Below are positions 12,211 through 23,505 of a stretch of 64,000 nt of DNA, piece after piece. The DNA is from Cheiracanthium punctorium. Its lineage: Eukaryota; Arthropoda; Arachnida; Araneae; Cheiracanthiidae. The DNA lies in the NCBI GenBank assembly GCA_038373885.1, contig JAWZYV010013548.1, positions 292,304 through 356,303 on the forward strand, read 5' to 3'. The translations under genes and the position numbers were made by a program. Position 1 is the stretch's first letter. The number at the start of each line of letters is the position of its first letter. The notes under the pieces were generated by a model. The model was given only the letters and a program-made list of their open reading frames with translations, searched no databases and was not told the origin of the DNA.

Positions 12211-13963
12211 TACTTTTTTCCCGGCACGGTAAACGCAAGTGAGAAGCTCTTTCCGCTTCGGATACAAATCAGCGTGCGTGGTTATTCGTTCTGATGGTAG
12301 TTGTTTACATCAAAATAATGGCTCAGTTTTAATTGTAGCAACTGTTGCACAACAATAAGATGCTAGAAGGGTTCACAGGAATCGAAATTCGATTCCTAGG
12401 TGTAAATCCTTTGAATTAAGCGACGACGAATTTATCAACAATTTTCGGTTGAATAAATCATTAGCATTCCAACTGATTCAAGAGTTTAAAAAATATTTAG
12501 AGCCTAGAACAATTAGAATATAATAATTCTAATTTTTAATGATATTTAAAATTTATAAAATAACAGTCTGCTTACCTTTTGCCAAGCTTTCACATTTTTA
12601 ATAAAACCTCCACTGCTGTTTAAATTTTGTGCTAGAGATTTCAAATCCTCATTTCGTTTGCTGCGCTCTATAAAAATTGGAAAAGTTGTTTTCATTTAAG
12701 TAATGATTTTCTTCCATTGCTTGGACGATAATTTCAATCTGATTTGTTTTTCTCGAATATTACCGTTTTTATTTTATAAGGAGGAGGCACGGCTTCAGGC
12801 AAATGCGGATTTCAATGAACTTTGGCATAATGGTCATAATGGCCATGTGAATATACTGAGTGTAAAATAAAGTTTATAAAAGGTATTGAAAAACTGTCAG
12901 CACTTCATCGGAAGGGTCGTAAAATTGTGAGTTGACTGTATATTTATTTATGTATTTTTAAAATTTTATTTCTGCTATTCAAAGAATATATTTTTATAAT
13001 TGATGATGCTTAAAAAATTAATACTCTTGCTGTTGCATCACGAACGGGTGACAATTAGGGAAAAAATAGTCTGTCTGACAAAAATTAATGTACCTTAAAG
13101 AAATAATGAGTTTTGATGGTGTTAAAAGTGATTTATTTTGAAAGTGTAAAATTCTGATGAATTAATTACCAAGATTCGCGTATTTAAAAAAAAAAAAAAA
13201 ATGTGCAGGAAAATATTGCGCAGCACGGGGTTCGATCACATAACGCCCTAGAAATAGTCCCGCGTCTTACCGATTCAGCCACCGAAGCTCAACTAACTAT
13301 GCACGCAACTTACGATTAAAGTTTTGGTAAAGCGGTTCGAAAATCGATATTAATTTTTTTTGACTGTATTTGAGTACTGCGCATTAGTATCTTACACGTT
13401 GTATATTCACATGGTATAACACAGCCAGAGATCGACTAACAAAATAAGACAAGACGTGGTACCTATTTAAGTACTATGTCATAAACTTAAACTACGTGCT
13501 CGAATGCGGCAAAGAGTGCCTTGTTTTGATTGGTTGATAGCGTCCCCTTCCGATACTCTCGGAAGAGGCATAAAAATTCTCACTTCCATTAGTCGAAACC
13601 ATGGTGGTAGAGTCAAAATGAGGGTATCGGATATTTATCCGAAGATTTTCAGTATCCGTGAGTGAGAACTATCCGTGACGGATGCTTTCCGATAAGATCG
13701 TGCTAGAGCTCCAGGTGTCATTAAGATATAATTTTTATTAAGAGTTAAATTGTGCCAGATTAAAAAAAGAAGGAAGGAGAGAAATTAGAATGTCTTTTCA
13801 CATGCTGTCCGTTGAAAGTGGAGGAAAAATTTGTGCTCATCCAAGAAAGCAGTAAAAAAAAAAAAAAAAAAAAATAAAAAAATCTAGGGGCACAGTGCGA
13901 CAATGTTCAGAAGAGGTTAGGGCAGTCCCTGATTTTCGCATAGGCATTAAATGCATATAGAGA

Positions 13964-13998
<35 letters not shown>

Positions 13999-14050
13999 GT
14001 TTTGACTAATTCATCCCTGGTAAAAAACACTCAAATTACTGGTGTTAAAC
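12211..14050. other. Non-coding stretch with an antisense tRNA-like module
   Basis: At 13208-13300, on the minus strand, a tRNA-like stretch carries an A-box-like TGGCTGAATCGG and a B-box-like GATCGAACCCC. It resembles the heads in the large TIR elements at 54457 and 63579 and is probably SINE-derived. Around 13500-13720 a GC-richer block has a CCAAT-type ATTGG. A-runs occur at about 13856-13875 and 13965-13994. No gene was recognised. Confidence 0.5.
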
Positions 14051-14053
14051 GAT

Positions 14054-14206
14054 AAAGTAAATAAAAAACTTTGTAAAAAACACACATAAGAAGTTATAGG
14101 TAAGAAGATACGCACGTTTCGGTCAAAACTTACCTATAACTTTTTCCTATATCTTCTTACCTATAACTTCTTATGTGTGTTTTTTACAAAGTTTTTTATT
14201 TACTTT
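14054..14206. repeat. Perfect 57-nt inverted repeat (hairpin)
   Basis: Arm one, 14054-14110, and arm two, 14150-14206, are exact reverse complements over 57 nt, separated by a 39-nt loop. The loop also contains TTACCTATAAC, a third partial copy of the arm sequence. With no mismatches the structure must be recent or actively maintained. No flanking TSD was obvious. Confidence 0.95.
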
Positions 14207-14411
14207 AATTCATTCCTATCAACATTGATGATTGTGCTATATAGATGTACAAATTTTAAAGTGTCCTGCAGTGCCGGTCCTAGGCATTTTTCTAAGTAGC
14301 GCAAAGTACTAAAATGCGCCCCTCCCCTCTCATATATGTAGACTGGAAAGCTTTCAGAACGATAAAACGAGGATTTCAACAATATATGGGCACTCAAATA
14401 TATATATTATG

Positions 14412-14414
<3 letters not shown>

Positions 14415-14494
<80 letters not shown>

Positions 14495-14516
14495 ATAGAT
14501 AGATAGATAGATCAAT
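14415..14516. repeat. Compound TA/TG/GTAT/GATA microsatellite
   Basis: A run of TA repeats to about 14462 is followed by TG repeats to about 14484, GTAT units and GATA units. Just upstream, near 14262, a CAGTGCCGGTCCTAGG motif resembles a hAT-type left end with no right partner found. Confidence 0.9.
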
Positions 14517-14519
14517 AGA

Positions 14520-16695
14520 TAGTAAGGTATTCTTACACCCCTATAGAGAAGCCGGAGGACAAACCTGGAAAGATCGCCCCCTTAATTTTGTTTTGGCTAA
14601 TTAGTCTATGGTTGTCATCCGGTCAAAGTGCAATGGTAATACTGTCATCCTATTCCCCCTGTGCATCTGTCGTTGTAGTAAACCGTCGTGGGCGCCCAGG
14701 ATGGAAAGCTCCAGGTACTCCATAGTCTCGTTGTTCAAAGCCTCTTAACCTGCGCGGACTGACTCTAAAATTTAGTCACGGAAAACTTTATTAACCGCAG
14801 AGTCCATAAATTAAAGAAGAAAAAAAAAAAAGATTATTTGGAACGTGGGAAGGGGTAGATTTTTCAAAAACGACTCAATTGTATGTAGCCTATGTGTGCA
14901 GCAACTGTAAGAGATAGATGAGCTGAAGGATAATGCATGCGGACAGCATATTTCCAAACCGTACTTGAATCCAAACATAGAGGATAAAGAGCGCTGTCAA
15001 TCAATGCATCTCCTCCTTCCTCTACCTTTCCTAAGACAATCATCACAGTTTCAGTTTCGTGTACGATGCCACCTTGTTAGCAAACATGGATTTGCTTGCG
15101 ATAAGAGTACTAAAAAGTGGAGATTTTCCTTTTGTGTTTCAGAATGTTATTGTTGAAAACTCAGATACAACAGTAATAAGGGTATAAAGTGTAGAACATA
15201 GACAGCTGTGGAAAAAATATTCTGAGACCATAATGCACTATACTACAACTAATTTTTAGTTCAATAAAAATACTGTTCTTAGAAATTTTTACTTATTTTT
15301 CTGTTATTTTAAGATAAGCAAGTTACATCAAGACCTTATTTTGTAATGAATATGTGGAAAGAAAAAATATTCTGGGTGCAGTTATTATAAAAATTAAATA
15401 AATATCAAAACCTTAAACTTTTCTTTGAGCTAAAGGCATACATTTAATTTTTTTTTTTTTTTAATAATTTTTTTTTAAAGTGAAAAGCCCGTGTTTGTAC
15501 AAAATAACGAACAAACATGAAAATAATTGGATCACAAGTAAAGGAATAAAAAAAAAATGAAAATTATATTCACACACCATAAAAAATAGTTAGCCCTACA
15601 GTGCATACTGTAGCCGATTGGCTACACTCCCATTTTTCCTTAATTAAAAAAAAAATGCAGTTTTTTTTCCAAGATATGCAATTAAAATAAATATTAGACC
15701 ATTATGGAAATAACTTTTAGTTTTTTTTAAATGTATGGCAACATTATTTTTTGAGAAAACGAGCTTGAATTCATAGCATCATCAAGTTCGATGAACAAAC
15801 TTTTGCCCGAATTTTTGATTGCTTCTAATTCTTATTGCTAAATAAAAATAAATACTAAACTATTAAAAAATAGTAGCATTAGGACTAAATTTGTCTACAT
15901 TACTTTCTTTTGTTTTATGAAAGCTACAGGGTGGACATTCTAATTTTTTGAATTTGAAATTTTTTTCAAGATGTTTTTTCTAGACATAAATAAGCCAAAA
16001 TAAAGTTGCAATTTAATTTTCTTCCGATTTTTAAAAATCATGCATTTTTTGAGTTAAAAGTTACTTAAGGTGCATTAGCCAATTTCTTTTCTATTATAAG
16101 TGACAATACATCGGTACTTTTCCGCATTCTGGGAGCTATTTAAGAACAGGATTTTTTTTTTTTTTTTTTTTTTTTGGAGTTTATTCTTAATTTTTTAACT
16201 ATTTACTTTTCTTCTTTTCATGTTGATGGCGCTACTATTTTTCACTAAACTTTTCTTATGATTCTGTCTCTGTGTGTGTTGTTCTTCCCTGAGAAATGAA
16301 CACTTATAAACTTATTCTTTTTTAAAAATCGCTTTATAAATATTTAATTTTTTAGCTCATTTTCAAATGTGTTGAATTTGATATTTTTCAGGTACTGTGT
16401 TACGAATTTTATAAAACTAAGCACTAAACATAATAGTTGATCTTGTCATGAGTTACGTAGTGCTGACATCTACATTTATCTGTGATCATTATTTTAATAT
16501 TTTTTTTTCACTTATTTAAAATTTGCATGGTTTATTAAAATTATCCATTTATGATTGTTACTTATTCAAAAGGCAAAATTAATAATTTCAGATCTCTAAA
16601 ACATATGTTCGATTAATTGGCTAAGCTGATGAAATAGAAAAAAAAAAAAAAAAAAAAAAAAAGAATAACATTACCAATATTTTGTAGTGTATCTA
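14520..16695. other. AT-rich non-coding stretch
   Basis: No gene recognised. A GC-richer block at 14560-14770 has no frame or fold I can name. Homopolymer T and A runs occur near 15448, 16151 and 16640. The short frames at 14864-15156 on both strands overlap each other and look random. Confidence 0.5.
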
Positions 16696-16710
16696 TCTGT
16701 ACGTAATCAA

Positions 16711-16898
16711 GAACCGCCATTGGCTGAAAGATTCTGCTCTCGAAACTGGAAGGTGCCAGGTTCAAATGCCTGTCGACCTAGCCGTTCAGGTTTTCCCTGG
16801 TTTTCTCCGAAATCTCGGGTAAATACGGACTAGGATACCTTCGAAAGTCCCTCCAAGGACCCTAGTGCAGTCAATCGGTCTTTATCCACAAACACAAA
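16711..16898 (+). mobile_element. tRNA-derived SINE, TTTTCC-GTTTTC family
   Basis: The 188-bp insertion is flanked by CTGTACGTAATCAA on the left and CTGTATGTAATCAA on the right, a 13/14 TSD typical of LINE-mobilised SINEs. The head has an A-box-like TGGCTGAAAGA and a B-box-like GGTTCAAATGCC. The body has GTTTTCCCTGGTTTTCTCCG and a TAAATACGGACTAGGA block shared with copies at 29477, 29813, 32740 and 32915. Confidence 0.88.
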
Positions 16899-16912
16899 CT
16901 GTATGTAATCAA

Positions 16913-18131
16913 AATGAGAATTTTTTTTCCTTAAAATAAAGAATTTCTAAAGATTGTTTTGAAAAAAAAAAAAAAATAAAGATGTAACATTTTTAAAAGT
17001 TCTGAAAGTAGAGAAATCAAATCAGAAATTCGAAAAAAAATCAAAATACCTTTTCATAAGGGAAAAGGGGAAGGGGCTTTAGTACATCCATAAAATTTGA
17101 AAGTCGTTTAAATGTTCCAAGTTTCCTTAAATCCTAAGCAGACGAATGGGGGAAGGGGGTAGAGTGTAACGACTATCACAAATCATTATAAATTGTATAC
17201 GGTTCATAACTTGGTGGTGGTGGTGTGGGGGGGGGGGTGTCACACATTTCTACTTACTCTCCTTGCAAAATTATATGAAACAGCAGTTCTCGTTCTTCTT
17301 GAATGATTCATGAACTAATTTCGGAGTGGGCATTTGGTCCTCATTTCCCCTTTATTCATAGGGAAATTCTAGATTGTATAAAATTTATGGAAGATCTTCG
17401 AAGTAAACATGGAAGAGGAAATTGTACTTCTTTTATGCAGTAGCTTTACTTTTTCAGCAGACAAATTTTAGCCTTGAACACAGAAGCGATGGAAAAAATG
17501 CCTCAGTGAATTCATAGTTACATAAGATTCAGACACGGACTGGCTTTTTGGGTATTGAAAAGACCTTACTGGGGAATTTAAGGGGAATAGAATATTAGAA
17601 TACATATTATTTGAAAATTAGTCTTTAAACCGCAGTTAACTATTTTAGAGCTTTAGGGAACCCTGACTCTTCGGGTACCCCTCGAGCACCCGGGATCCTG
17701 GGATCCTCCGCTACACAGGAGGATCCCAGAAACCCCATGCAAAGACGTAAGATTACTGGGAAATATAATCCAATTACTCTGATATATATATATATATATA
17801 CAGTGAAGCACCGTTTATACATTTTTATAATTTATATGTTTTTCTGAATGGTTCCCAGTTGTCTTTTTTCTGAGAATTCCCCTCCTCTCTTCGTCTTTTT
17901 TCTGAGAATTCCCTAACTCGCTTGTTGTTATATTTTGCTCGCTCTTGTGATCGAAAAACGCTCCTAAAGGAGAAGCGCACTTTTGAAAACTGGGCCAAAA
18001 ATCGCTCCGACCGATCGAATTTCACTCGTTTGGTTTAAGCGTGCAGCTATGTAAGTCTGCCGTTGAAAACCAAAAGTTACTTGAAGTTTAAGCATGGTAC
18101 ACAAATATTTAAAATTTGCAAACTCTCACAT
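16913..18131. other. Non-coding stretch with a GC-rich palindromic patch
   Basis: Mostly AT-rich. At 17673-17729 four different six-base palindromes (GGTACC, CTCGAG, CCCGGG, GGATCC) fall close together, and CTGGGATCCTCC pairs with GGAGGATCCCAG as a short hairpin. A TA repeat at 17781-17800 leads into TACAGTGAAGCACC, which resembles a mariner-type end with no partner found. No gene was recognised. Confidence 0.5.
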
Positions 18132-18135
18132 TTAA

Positions 18136-18565
18136 CCCTTTGAGGCGCAACCCTTTGCCGGGAAGGATCTAGAGACCCTTTTTTGACGACAGCTGGCTGT
18201 GCCGGGCACAACCAGCTGTCGTCAAAAAAGGGTCTCTAGATCTGTGTCACGCGATGAACGTTTCGATCGTCCGCCATCTTGCTGGTAGTTAAGTTGAGCG
18301 ATGGCAACGGTTGCCCTATTTTCAGCATTGGGCCATCTATCCAGCTGTTTTCGCATTCTTCCATTTTTCAGCAGATGTCAGTGCTTTTAAAAATAATCGT
18401 GACAATTTTTTTACGGGAAAGGACGTGCTAAAAAGTAAAGGATTCTCGTGGAGCTATGTCACCTGCAACTATTTTTATAGAAATCCAATCTATTCTTCGT
18501 GACTGGCAACAGTCAAAACGTCAGAGTTTGGTGTGCCCAGAGCGGGATCACTGCGCGTGAAAGGG
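18136..18565. mobile_element. piggyBac-type MITE with palindromic core, copy 1
   Basis: TTAA lies on both sides (18132-18135 and 18566-18569), and the ends CCCTTTGAGGCGC and GCGCGTGAAAGGG are short inverted repeats, the arrangement of piggyBac-superfamily elements. Near the left end a perfect 31-nt inverted repeat (18166-18196 and 18212-18242) forms a hairpin around GACGACAGCTGG. Just inside it CCGCCATCTTG is the reverse complement of a YY1-type CAAGATGGCGG. A related copy lies at 42158. No transposase is encoded. Confidence 0.9.
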
Positions 18566-18727
18566 TTAAAATGAGATATAATGACAATGCGTAAAATGAA
18601 AACTTTAATTTTTGATAAAAAGTTTACTTTTATGTGTACGCAAATAAAATATGAAATCTGAAAACTGCGACCCCGCACTCCTTCTTCGTGTCTGTGTTCG
18701 ATCCAGAGCAGGGCAGTATCGCAAATA

Positions 18728-20062
18728 CAGTGGAACCTGCCTAATGTGACAACCCTCGGGAATGACAAAACTGGTCACCTTACAAAGGTAGCACTTTAAT
18801 AAATTTGTTTATGCCTAAAATTCAAATAACACTTGCACAAACACTCTACAGTTTATTTTTAACATGATCTTAAAATCAATAAATATCCATGAACAAAAAA
18901 GAGGAATGTAGGGAGTAAAATACTGAAACATTAAAATGCACATTGCATACAAATTGTGTGCGACTTCCTTAGACTTACGTTTCAATATGTATTTTAATAC
19001 TTCTTGGTCACAATGAATAATAAAAAATAATAAATATGAATAAAAAATATAAATTTCCATTTTGCAGCTTGACATACTACTAAAGTACAGTTTGAATGTT
19101 TGGGTTATTTTCATGTTTGCACAAATATAGTTCATGACATGATACAATTTTCACTAGTGTACATCAAGAACACATTGTTTAGATAACACACTGTGCTGTA
19201 ACAGCAAAGTTCTAAAAGGGCCGGTGCCGGTCGCCAAATAAATCGCCAGGTTGAAAAAATGAAAAGAAATGTTAGGCTTTATACATGTTTGGCAAAATTT
19301 AAATGTGACTCGCCACAGGGGTGATCAGAATATAGTTTTTGTAGCCTAGACAAAATTATTGTAATCTTGTAGGAAAGGAAGAAAATTAAATATATTCACA
19401 GACTACAGACGCCAACAAAATGCATTACAAAGGCTAAAACGAAAGTAAATTAAGAAACAGTTAAATAGCATTATTGACAGATGGGAGATTTAAAATGGCA
19501 AAAGTATTACATTTAGAATAGTTAAAGGAAAATCAGAAGTACTCATAAATGTGTGATTAACTTCATCAAAAGTAATTGTAAATATGTGATCAACTGCATC
19601 CCATACACCTCTTACCGGAAACTACGCTGAATCAATTTTAGCATCAACAGAAATATAAAAGAATCTAGACTAAAACAAGTTTTCCATTTTAATTTATCTA
19701 TCTAATTTTATTTTATTTTTGTTTTATTTATTCATCTATTGAGAACAAGTGTTACCGAAAAGAGAATCAGTGTTGAGAACAAATCTTGTGTTAAACAACT
19801 GAAAAGGGATATAGCATTCTATATTATCTGCATGTGTTTTATATTTAAGAGGCAGTTTAAAGTGGAAAGTGGTCACATTTGACAGGTTAAAAAACTTAAA
19901 ATTTGGCAGATTCTCTTGTCACTATACAGTTTTCGCAGGTGGTCACTTTACAGGATATTTTCCCATACATTTTTTTTATGAGTTACAATGAAATTTCATG
20001 AAAGTATTCACTTTAGACAGGTGGTCTCTTTACCAAGGTGGTCACTTTAGCAGGTTCCACTG
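18728..20062. mobile_element. Mariner-type non-autonomous element, 1.3 kb
   Basis: The termini CAGTGGAACCTGCCTAATG and CACTTTAGCAGGTTCCACTG are inverted repeats bounded by TA at 18726-18727 and 20063-20064. GTGGTCACTTT-type motifs recur several times inside the right end. The length suits a mariner element, but the longest frame (18815-19147, minus) has no helix-turn-helix or DD(E/D) features, so I treat it as non-autonomous or decayed. Confidence 0.85.
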
Positions 20063-20064
20063 TA

Positions 20065-21360
20065 CATGTATTTGAAATACATTTTCAAAATACATTTGTA
20101 TCTTGTTATTTTCACTCGTAAAAACAAAGTATTTAAAAATGCGTTTTCAATGTATTTTGTATTTTCAAAATACAGAAAATCCATTTTATATTCTTAGATT
20201 AAATTAATCGTAGCATCACAGATGGCTTTGATAGCATGTGTGAATGAAAATTATAAATTGCTGACATTCACTTTTCCCCCTCTTTTGACGTAATTTATCA
20301 GCTGCACCAAAACTACACGTGGTATTATAACTGAAGAAGTGTTAGGATTTTTCCTGATCTTTAAATTTAACTACACAGGAAAGGGAAATAAAAGTCTTCC
20401 ATACTCCTGTTCCTGTATGTTTGGTCTAGGAATGTTTCTAGATTTACAATGTAAATGAAGCCTAAAGTAGTAAAAACATGTTTGAGTAGTATTTATTGGA
20501 CTATTTAAGAGGCCCAGGGCTCTCAAAAGGCCCAGGGCGGCAAAAAGAAAAAAAAAAGAACTTTCTACAGCATCCTCAAAGATTTGAAGTGCAGTATTTT
20601 GCAATGAATACCAATTATTAATGAAGTGACTAGCAAGGGTATAATAAGGGGTAAGAGTTGTTTTATCAGTAGTAATAATTAAAAATTGTTTTTAGAAAAA
20701 ATATTTAAAAAAGGCTAGAAGCATCTTACTTAGTATCGCATGTTTAGAATACTGTAGAAAGTTCTTTTTTTTTTTTCTAATATTGGATTTTCAAGTCTTT
20801 TTTCACTAATTTAAAGTTCGCTAATTTCAATTTAAAGTGCGTGCTCAGGAAGAAAAAAAATTGAAAATAAGGGAAATTTGAAAGCTCTTTCACTTCTCAC
20901 TTAGTATTGCCTAAGCACTACTCCGGACACTAGCGAGGTATTCAAAAATCCATCTTGGAAGCAACACTTGTCAGAGAAGGGGAGGTGTGCGTTATTTCAA
21001 TATGAGACGAGATGGAACAGGTTAAATCTGAGTTCAAGATTTAAAATGATTTTAAAAAGGAAAGGAAAGAAATGACGCAGCTCCGATAAAACATTTAGCT
21101 ATAATTACGCTAGTCAACAAATTTAAACTTTTTTTCTGCCTCTGGTTTGTAAATGGGTGGATTTACTTAATTTCGGGGTGCTGAATTCACTGGTAAAATC
21201 AATTTATGTCTATCACGTCACATTTCCAAGAGGCACAGGAAAATCAGAAGCAATACCGGCAAAATTTGATAGAATTGAAACTAACAAGAAATTCATATTA
21301 AGAACTTAATAATTCAATATTATTTTATATGTGTACACATGCCAACATTGATATCATCTT
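20065..21360. other. Non-coding stretch
   Basis: AT-rich sequence with a few repeat scraps. GGCCCAGGG motifs near 20512-20540 look like hAT-end fragments. No gene, RNA or complete element was recognised. Confidence 0.45.
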
Positions 21361-21643
21361 TTTTTCTGTCCAAAATGCCCTTCCCACTTGGTTTGAATGA
21401 GGTCCAAGCCGCTAACTCGATATTTGTCAGTCTGATATCAAACGATGGATCGCTGAACAATTTTTCTGTTTGTGGTCCAATAAATATACTTTCTTTAACT
21501 TTGCTTCACTCAGTTTGAGAAACTTTTCTTTCAAATGATTGGAGACCTGACCTCATTTATCCAGAGCTTTAACAAAGTTCTCCATAAAACCCAACCTGAC
21601 ATGAATCGGAGGCAAAATGTAAATGATTTTATTGGGCTCAACC

Positions 21644-21815
21644 CAGAGGCGTAGCCAAGGGGGGGGTTATGGGGGTCATAACCCCCCCCCCCCATGAGGA
21701 ATTTTTTGCCATACAAAATGTATATTCTTCACTCCCTTATCACACACATGTATGCATATAAGTGAGTTGTAGTAGTCGTAACCCCCCCCATGAAAATTTT
21801 CTGGCTACGCCCCTG
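21644..21815. mobile_element. hAT-type MITE inside the pseudogene, GGCGTAGCC family
   Basis: Ends CAGAGGCGTAGCCAAGG and CTGGCTACGCCCCTG, with G and C runs just inside and a perfect 8-bp TSD GCTCAACC on both sides. The interior (CATACAAAATGTATATTCTTC and a GTAGTCGTAA block) is shared with 31291 and 43050, forming a subfamily distinct from the 8280/50561/52676 copies. Confidence 0.95.
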
Positions 21816-21973
21816 GCTCAACCAGTGGAGTATTTTTCACATTTTCCTTTACCGTTACATGTGATTTCCTTTTAAGCCACTTTACTGTATAGTGGCCAAA
21901 GTTTCATAAGTTTCTTTCACGAATACTGCATGAGCCAAAGGCACAGATGGAAAAGTATTGCCATTATGCAGTA

Positions 21974-22107
21974 GTACTGCTTCCAATCTGGTTTTCCTAG
22001 AGTCAATAAAGAGTGGCTATTCCTGAATCCTGATGGTTATGTTGTACTGCTTCCAATCTGGTTTTCCTAGAGTCAATAAAAAGTGGCTATTCCTGATGGT
22101 TATGTTT
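21974..22107. repeat. 70-bp tandem duplication in the pseudogene
   Basis: GTACTGCTTCCAATCTGGTT starts at 21974 and again at 22044, giving a 70-bp period. The second unit is slightly shortened. The duplication lies in the pseudogene reading region and contributes to its frame loss. Confidence 0.93.
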
Positions 22108-23339
22108 TACATCTAGCTGCATCAGCAGACCATTGACATCTCTACATACACACATTGAATTCTGCATGTCGAAATATTGGGCGAATGAAGTATCTTTTGA
22201 TCTCAAACAGGAAATATTTGTACCTGGAGCTAGAAGGTTTCGTTCTTGCAGTCTCGACCTCAAAAGTTCAGCTTGCTGTTTTGAAAGTTTTAGATCGCGA
22301 ACCAAATTGTTCAACTCCTTTTGATTAAAGGGCTGCGGCGAAAAATCTTGAGAATGAGGCGAATATTTTCTACAGGTTCTTGATGATCGTCTCCAGATTC
22401 ACTTGACATTGTTTCCGTTTCTATGTTTTGCAGATTACAGGCAGGAACAAGCAACCTATCATTATGTCATTTCGCCAAATGCACTGTACATTTTATACTT
22501 TATTTTAGGTCTAGTTTTGATAGAGAATGCCCTGCAATATTTGTGAGAGAGAAGTTATAGGCTGGAAAATGATCCTTAGACTAACTCCACGCCATAGGAA
22601 TTGAGAATTGCATAGCTCGGCATTTTCCTTTCAGTCACTTGGTTAAAGTAGTAGTACATGTTATGCACGAATACGAGGCGCAAAAGTTTTATCTTGATCA
22701 CCAACAGGACCATCAAAACATAAATAATAGGCCTTCTTAATCAAATCAGTAATTGTTTTTTTGGGCTTTTGGGGTGAATTTCTCACAGACATAAGAAAAG
22801 TTGTCGGGATGGTTAAGACAACAACTATGTTTACTAGTTGTTGTTTTTAGTAAATGTAAGTTTTAAATATATGTATAAAGCAATTTTAAAATAAAAATAC
22901 CTCTCAATAGAAACACTCACTTATTAAAAGAATATCTCAATACATTCTTAGGCTGAGATAGAAACGATAGTAATTGCACCATGCATGTTTCAACATTCAC
23001 TATGTCATAATGTTTATTTCTCACTACTGGATTATCTGTCCATCCTATGAATAACACTTGCCTGTGTAACATCTGACATTAAGTGACAATTTGTTGATCC
23101 CATAGCACTCTGGTACCAAACTTTAGAAAAATTAAAATTAAAATTTAACATTAAAATAAAAGAACGGAAAGTAGTGAAATTACGAAAAAAATAAATAAAA
23201 ATCCTTAAAAACTCAAAAATCTTACGTGCTAGAGCATTTTGAAAGGTAGATTCGGATTCTACACACCAAAATACATACTAATTGATGTATCACATCCCAG
23301 AGGCAAAATGGCTGTTGACTAGTGTTATTGCCGTCAGCT

Positions 23340-23505
23340 CAGTGGCGGATTAATGCAAGTTTGTCGGGGGAGGGGGGGGGGGTTAGTTAGAAAATTGACA
23401 TATACATCCATTTTATGGAAGTAAAATAGGATCTTTTACATTAATTTCTCTTTTAGGTGGGGGGGTCGTCCCCTCCGCCCCCCCCCCACCTTTAATCCGC
23501 CCTTG
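23340..23505. mobile_element. hAT-type MITE, GGCGGATTAATGC family
   Basis: Ends CAGTGGCGGATTAATGC and TTTAATCCGCCCTTG are inverted repeats with long G and C runs just inside. The 8-bp TSD CGTCAGCT is perfect. The core GACATATACATCCATTTTAT and the following GGAAGTAAAATAGGATCTTT are shared with 32481 and, more weakly, 30818 and 57572. No coding capacity. Confidence 0.95.

Larger units (their letters stand above)
21360..22840 (-). pseudogene. Decayed copy of a repetitive, uncharacterised arthropod gene family
   Basis: Read on the minus strand in several frames this resembles an uncharacterised protein family that I recall as multicopy in arthropod and cnidarian genomes. That is memory, not a search. 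Recognisable short blocks are LVRDLKLSKQQAELL and NLLAPGT (22087-22314), LFIDSR, VLLHNGNT (about 22000) and LPPIHVRLG followed by FVKALDK (about 21560-21630). Frameshifts and stops separate them, and part of the second block is tandemly duplicated. A hAT-type MITE splits the 3' part. The upstream portion (22430-22840) shows weaker matches to the N-terminal half. No transposase motif or function can be assigned. Confidence 0.6.

Noticed and set aside
15200..15715. Possible Tc1-like element ends (ATATTCTGAGACCATAATG and ATTAGACCATTATGG)
   Set aside because: The match is short, AT-rich and without TA-bounded ends, so it is not distinguishable from chance.
18815..19147. 110-codon minus-strand frame
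   Set aside because: It lies inside a mariner-type element, is AT-driven, and shows no transposase features.
22133..22324. 63-codon plus-strand frame
   Set aside because: It is the antisense shadow of the minus-strand pseudogene block.
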